Positions 5,709 to 7,145 of a stretch of 7,145 nucleotides of DNA are shown here, in pieces. The stretch comes from Verrucomicrobiales bacterium (GTDB lineage: Bacteria; Verrucomicrobiota; Verrucomicrobiia; Limisphaerales; UBA1096). Below the pieces are notes generated by a model, which had not been told where the DNA came from, did no database searches, and saw only the letters and a list, made by a program, of their open reading frames with translations. A program made the translations under genes and the position numbers. The DNA lies in assembly GCA_028817635.1 (NCBI GenBank), contig JAPPPH010000190.1:1-7145 (forward strand), read 5' to 3'. Within the stretch, counting starts at the first letter, position 1, and every line of letters starts with the position of its first letter.

Positions 5709-5749
5709 GTTCGTTACGAACGGCCAAGGCCTTGTCGAAATAACAAACG

Positions 5750-7145
5750 ATGAATGCAGAATTTTTAGCCAGCATGGAGTACTGGGAGCGCGAAAAGGGG
5801 CTCGACCGCGAGATCCTGATCAGTGCCGTCGAGGATGCCCTGCTCTCTGCAGCCAAGCGGGCCGTCGGCCCCGCCCGGGAGCTGCGATGCGAGATCGACC
5901 GAAAAGACGGAGACATACGAGCATTCGCCAAATTGATCGTCGTGGAAAACGTGGTCAACAAACACGACGAGATCGCCCTCGAATCGGCCAAGCGATTCAA
6001 CCCCGACGCCCAACTCAATGAGGAGATTGAGCTGGAGGTGACGCCGAAAAACTTCGGACGCATCGCCTCTCAAAATGCCAAGCAGGCGTTGATGCAGGCC
6101 ATCCGTCGTGCGGAGAAGGCGCTAATTTATTCCGAGTTTCACGACCGCATTGGTGACATCGTCAGCGGTGAGGTGCGCGGATTCGATCGTTCCGATGTAC
6201 TCGTCGACCTCGGCCGGTTTGAGGCACTGCTGCCCAACCGAGAGCGCGTGCCCACCGAGGAATACCAACGCGGCGAACGCATCCGCTGCTATGTCAAATC
6301 GGTCGCCGGCGGCGGGAATGGCTCCGAGATCATCCTCTCCCGCAAGGATCCCGATTTTGTGCTCAAGCTGTTTCAGCTCGAAGTGTCCGAGATCAACGAT
6401 GGAACCATTGAGGTCAAGGGCATCGCGCGCGAACCCGGTTTTCGCACCAAGCTCGCCGTCCACTCGCGCGACGACAAGGTGGATCCGGTCGGCGCCTGCG
6501 TCGGCCTTCGCGGCCAGCGCGTGAAAAACATCGTCCGCGAGCTGAACAACGAAAAGATCGACATTATTCCGTGGGACGACGACATCGAGACTTACGTGAC
6601 CAATGCCCTCTCCCCAGCCGAGATTAAACGACTGGCCGTGGACGAGAGCCGGAAGCGTGTCCACATTTTTGTCGAGCCAGATCAACTATCACTCGCCATC
6701 GGGCGGCGCGGACAAAACGCACGCCTCACCAGCATCCTCACCGGATGGCAGATCGACATCGACCCCGAAGAGGAAGTCAAAGTCGGGTTTGAGGAACAAG
6801 TCGCCGAAGCCGTCGATGCACTCGCCGCGATCCCCGGTATCGAGAAGGCCCAAGCCGATGCCATCGTGCACGCCGGCCTCCTCACGCTGGATGCCCTGAA
6901 TGGCGTTGAGGCGGATGACCTGAAGGAAATCCCCGGACTGGAGGACAGCGCGGAAACCGTGCTCGCCGCAGCGAAGGCCGAGATCGAGCGGCGCGAGGCG
7001 ACACTGTTGCCGGTCGATTCCGCGCACAACGCGATTTTCCAGGTCTTCGATTTCGCACGCCGGGACGGGATCGAAAAGCTGATCCTGACAGCGTCCGGCG
7101 GTCCGTTTCGTGAATGGAGCCGTGACGAGATGGCGAAAGCGCGCC
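5750..7145 (+). CDS. nusA: Transcription termination/antitermination protein NusA (frame continues into DXR-like sequence at the window end)
   Basis: NusA binds RNA polymerase and nascent RNA in the cytoplasm and modulates pausing, intrinsic termination and antitermination. The start at 5750 gives MNAEFLASMEYWEREKGLDRE, which fits the family N-terminus; no Shine-Dalgarno sequence precedes it. Domains in order: the polymerase-binding N-terminal domain (1-130), the S1 domain (about 134-185, GDIVSGEVRGFDRSDVLVDL), KH1 (about 228-275, with the degenerate loop VGLRGQR at 251-257), KH2 (about 300-345, with the loop IGRRGQN at 317-323) and one helix-hairpin-helix repeat (about 352-412, IPGIEKAQA and IPGLEDSAE). 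Everything to about residue 416 is ordinary NusA of a Verrucomicrobiota type. From about residue 417 the frame continues, without a stop, into sequence that belongs to DXR, so the true NusA C-terminus is not in this window. rimP, often found upstream of nusA, is absent. Confidence 0.93.
   Translation, partial: MNAEFLASMEYWEREKGLDREILISAVEDALLSAAKRAVGPARELRCEIDRKDGDIRAFAKLIVVENVVNKHDEIALESAKRFNPDAQLNEEIELEVTPKNFGRIASQNAKQALMQAIRRAEKALIYSEFHDRIGDIVSGEVRGFDRSDVLVDLGRFEALLPNRERVPTEEYQRGERIRCYVKSVAGGGNGSEIILSRKDPDFVLKLFQLEVSEINDGTIEVKGIAREPGFRTKLAVHSRDDKVDPVGACVGLRGQRVKNIVRELNNEKIDIIPWDDDIETYVTNALSPAEIKRLAVDESRKRVHIFVEPDQLSLAIGRRGQNARLTSILTGWQIDIDPEEEVKVGFEEQVAEAVDALAAIPGIEKAQADAIVHAGLLTLDALNGVEADDLKEIPGLEDSAETVLAAAKAEIERREATLLPVDSAHNAIFQVFDFARRDGIEKLILTASGGPFREWSRDEMAKAR
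6998..7145 (+). other. Fragment of 1-deoxy-D-xylulose 5-phosphate reductoisomerase fused in frame to NusA
   Basis: Residues 417-465 of the open frame contain LLPVDSAHNAIFQVFDF and LILTASGGPFREWSRDEMA. These are the hallmark central-domain motifs of DXR (IspC), the second enzyme of the methylerythritol phosphate pathway; the family versions are LLPVDSEHNAIFQ and ILTASGGPFR. The wording VFDF...TASGGPFR-WS-EEMA recalls alphaproteobacterial enzymes. The Rossmann NADPH-binding half that should precede it is absent. Alanine codons also change: by hand count, NusA residues 1-416 use GCC in 30 of 45 cases, while the DXR part uses GCG in six of seven and GCC in none. I read this as foreign sequence joined at a contig end. 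The metal-ligand glutamate of VDSEH is alanine here. Confidence 0.8.

Noticed and set aside
5500..6073. Minus-strand frames overlapping the nusA start, including 187 codons at 5500-6063.
   Set aside because: They overlap the conserved NusA N-terminal codons and the leader hairpins. The translation is Ser/Arg-rich with no recognisable motif.

Overview
The window looks like a housekeeping stretch from a GC-rich Gram-negative bacterium, most plausibly of the Verrucomicrobiota. The lineage call is an inference from how the NusA, DnaK and GroEL proteins read, not from a search. Both ends cut through genes, so this may be a complete short contig.

Layout, left to right. Positions 1-231 (minus) hold the start of an exported protein with a clear signal peptide. 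A strong intrinsic terminator (310-339, minus) closes the chaperonin unit. groEL (365-1987), groES (2017-2313) and dnaK (2421-4364) are all on the minus strand and transcribed dnaK-groES-groEL; groES may also have its own sigma32-like promoter. Further upstream, on the same strand, is an unrecognised four-helix membrane protein (4594-5487) with a Pro/Glu/Ala/Lys-rich tail. A 262-bp divergent region (5488-5749), unusually rich in hairpins and palindromes, separates it from nusA (plus, from 5750), which runs to the window end.

Functionally this is protein folding (Hsp70 and Hsp60/Hsp10) beside a transcription elongation factor. grpE, dnaJ, hrcA and CIRCE are not seen.

Three things stand out. 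(1) A perfect 14-bp palindrome, CGCTTGGCCAAGCG, occurs three times exactly and several times nearly, mostly between genes; this suggests a genome-wide iterated palindrome comparable in kind to cyanobacterial HIP1. (2) The nusA leader carries a promoter-like element with an internal palindrome, a UCCG-tetraloop hairpin and a weak intrinsic terminator, a layout that fits NusA autoregulation by attenuation. (3) The last ~145 bp change in frame from NusA into the middle of 1-deoxy-D-xylulose 5-phosphate reductoisomerase (DXR), with an abrupt change in alanine codons. This is most likely a chimeric contig end rather than a real fusion. The chaperone genes and nusA also lack recognisable Shine-Dalgarno sequences.
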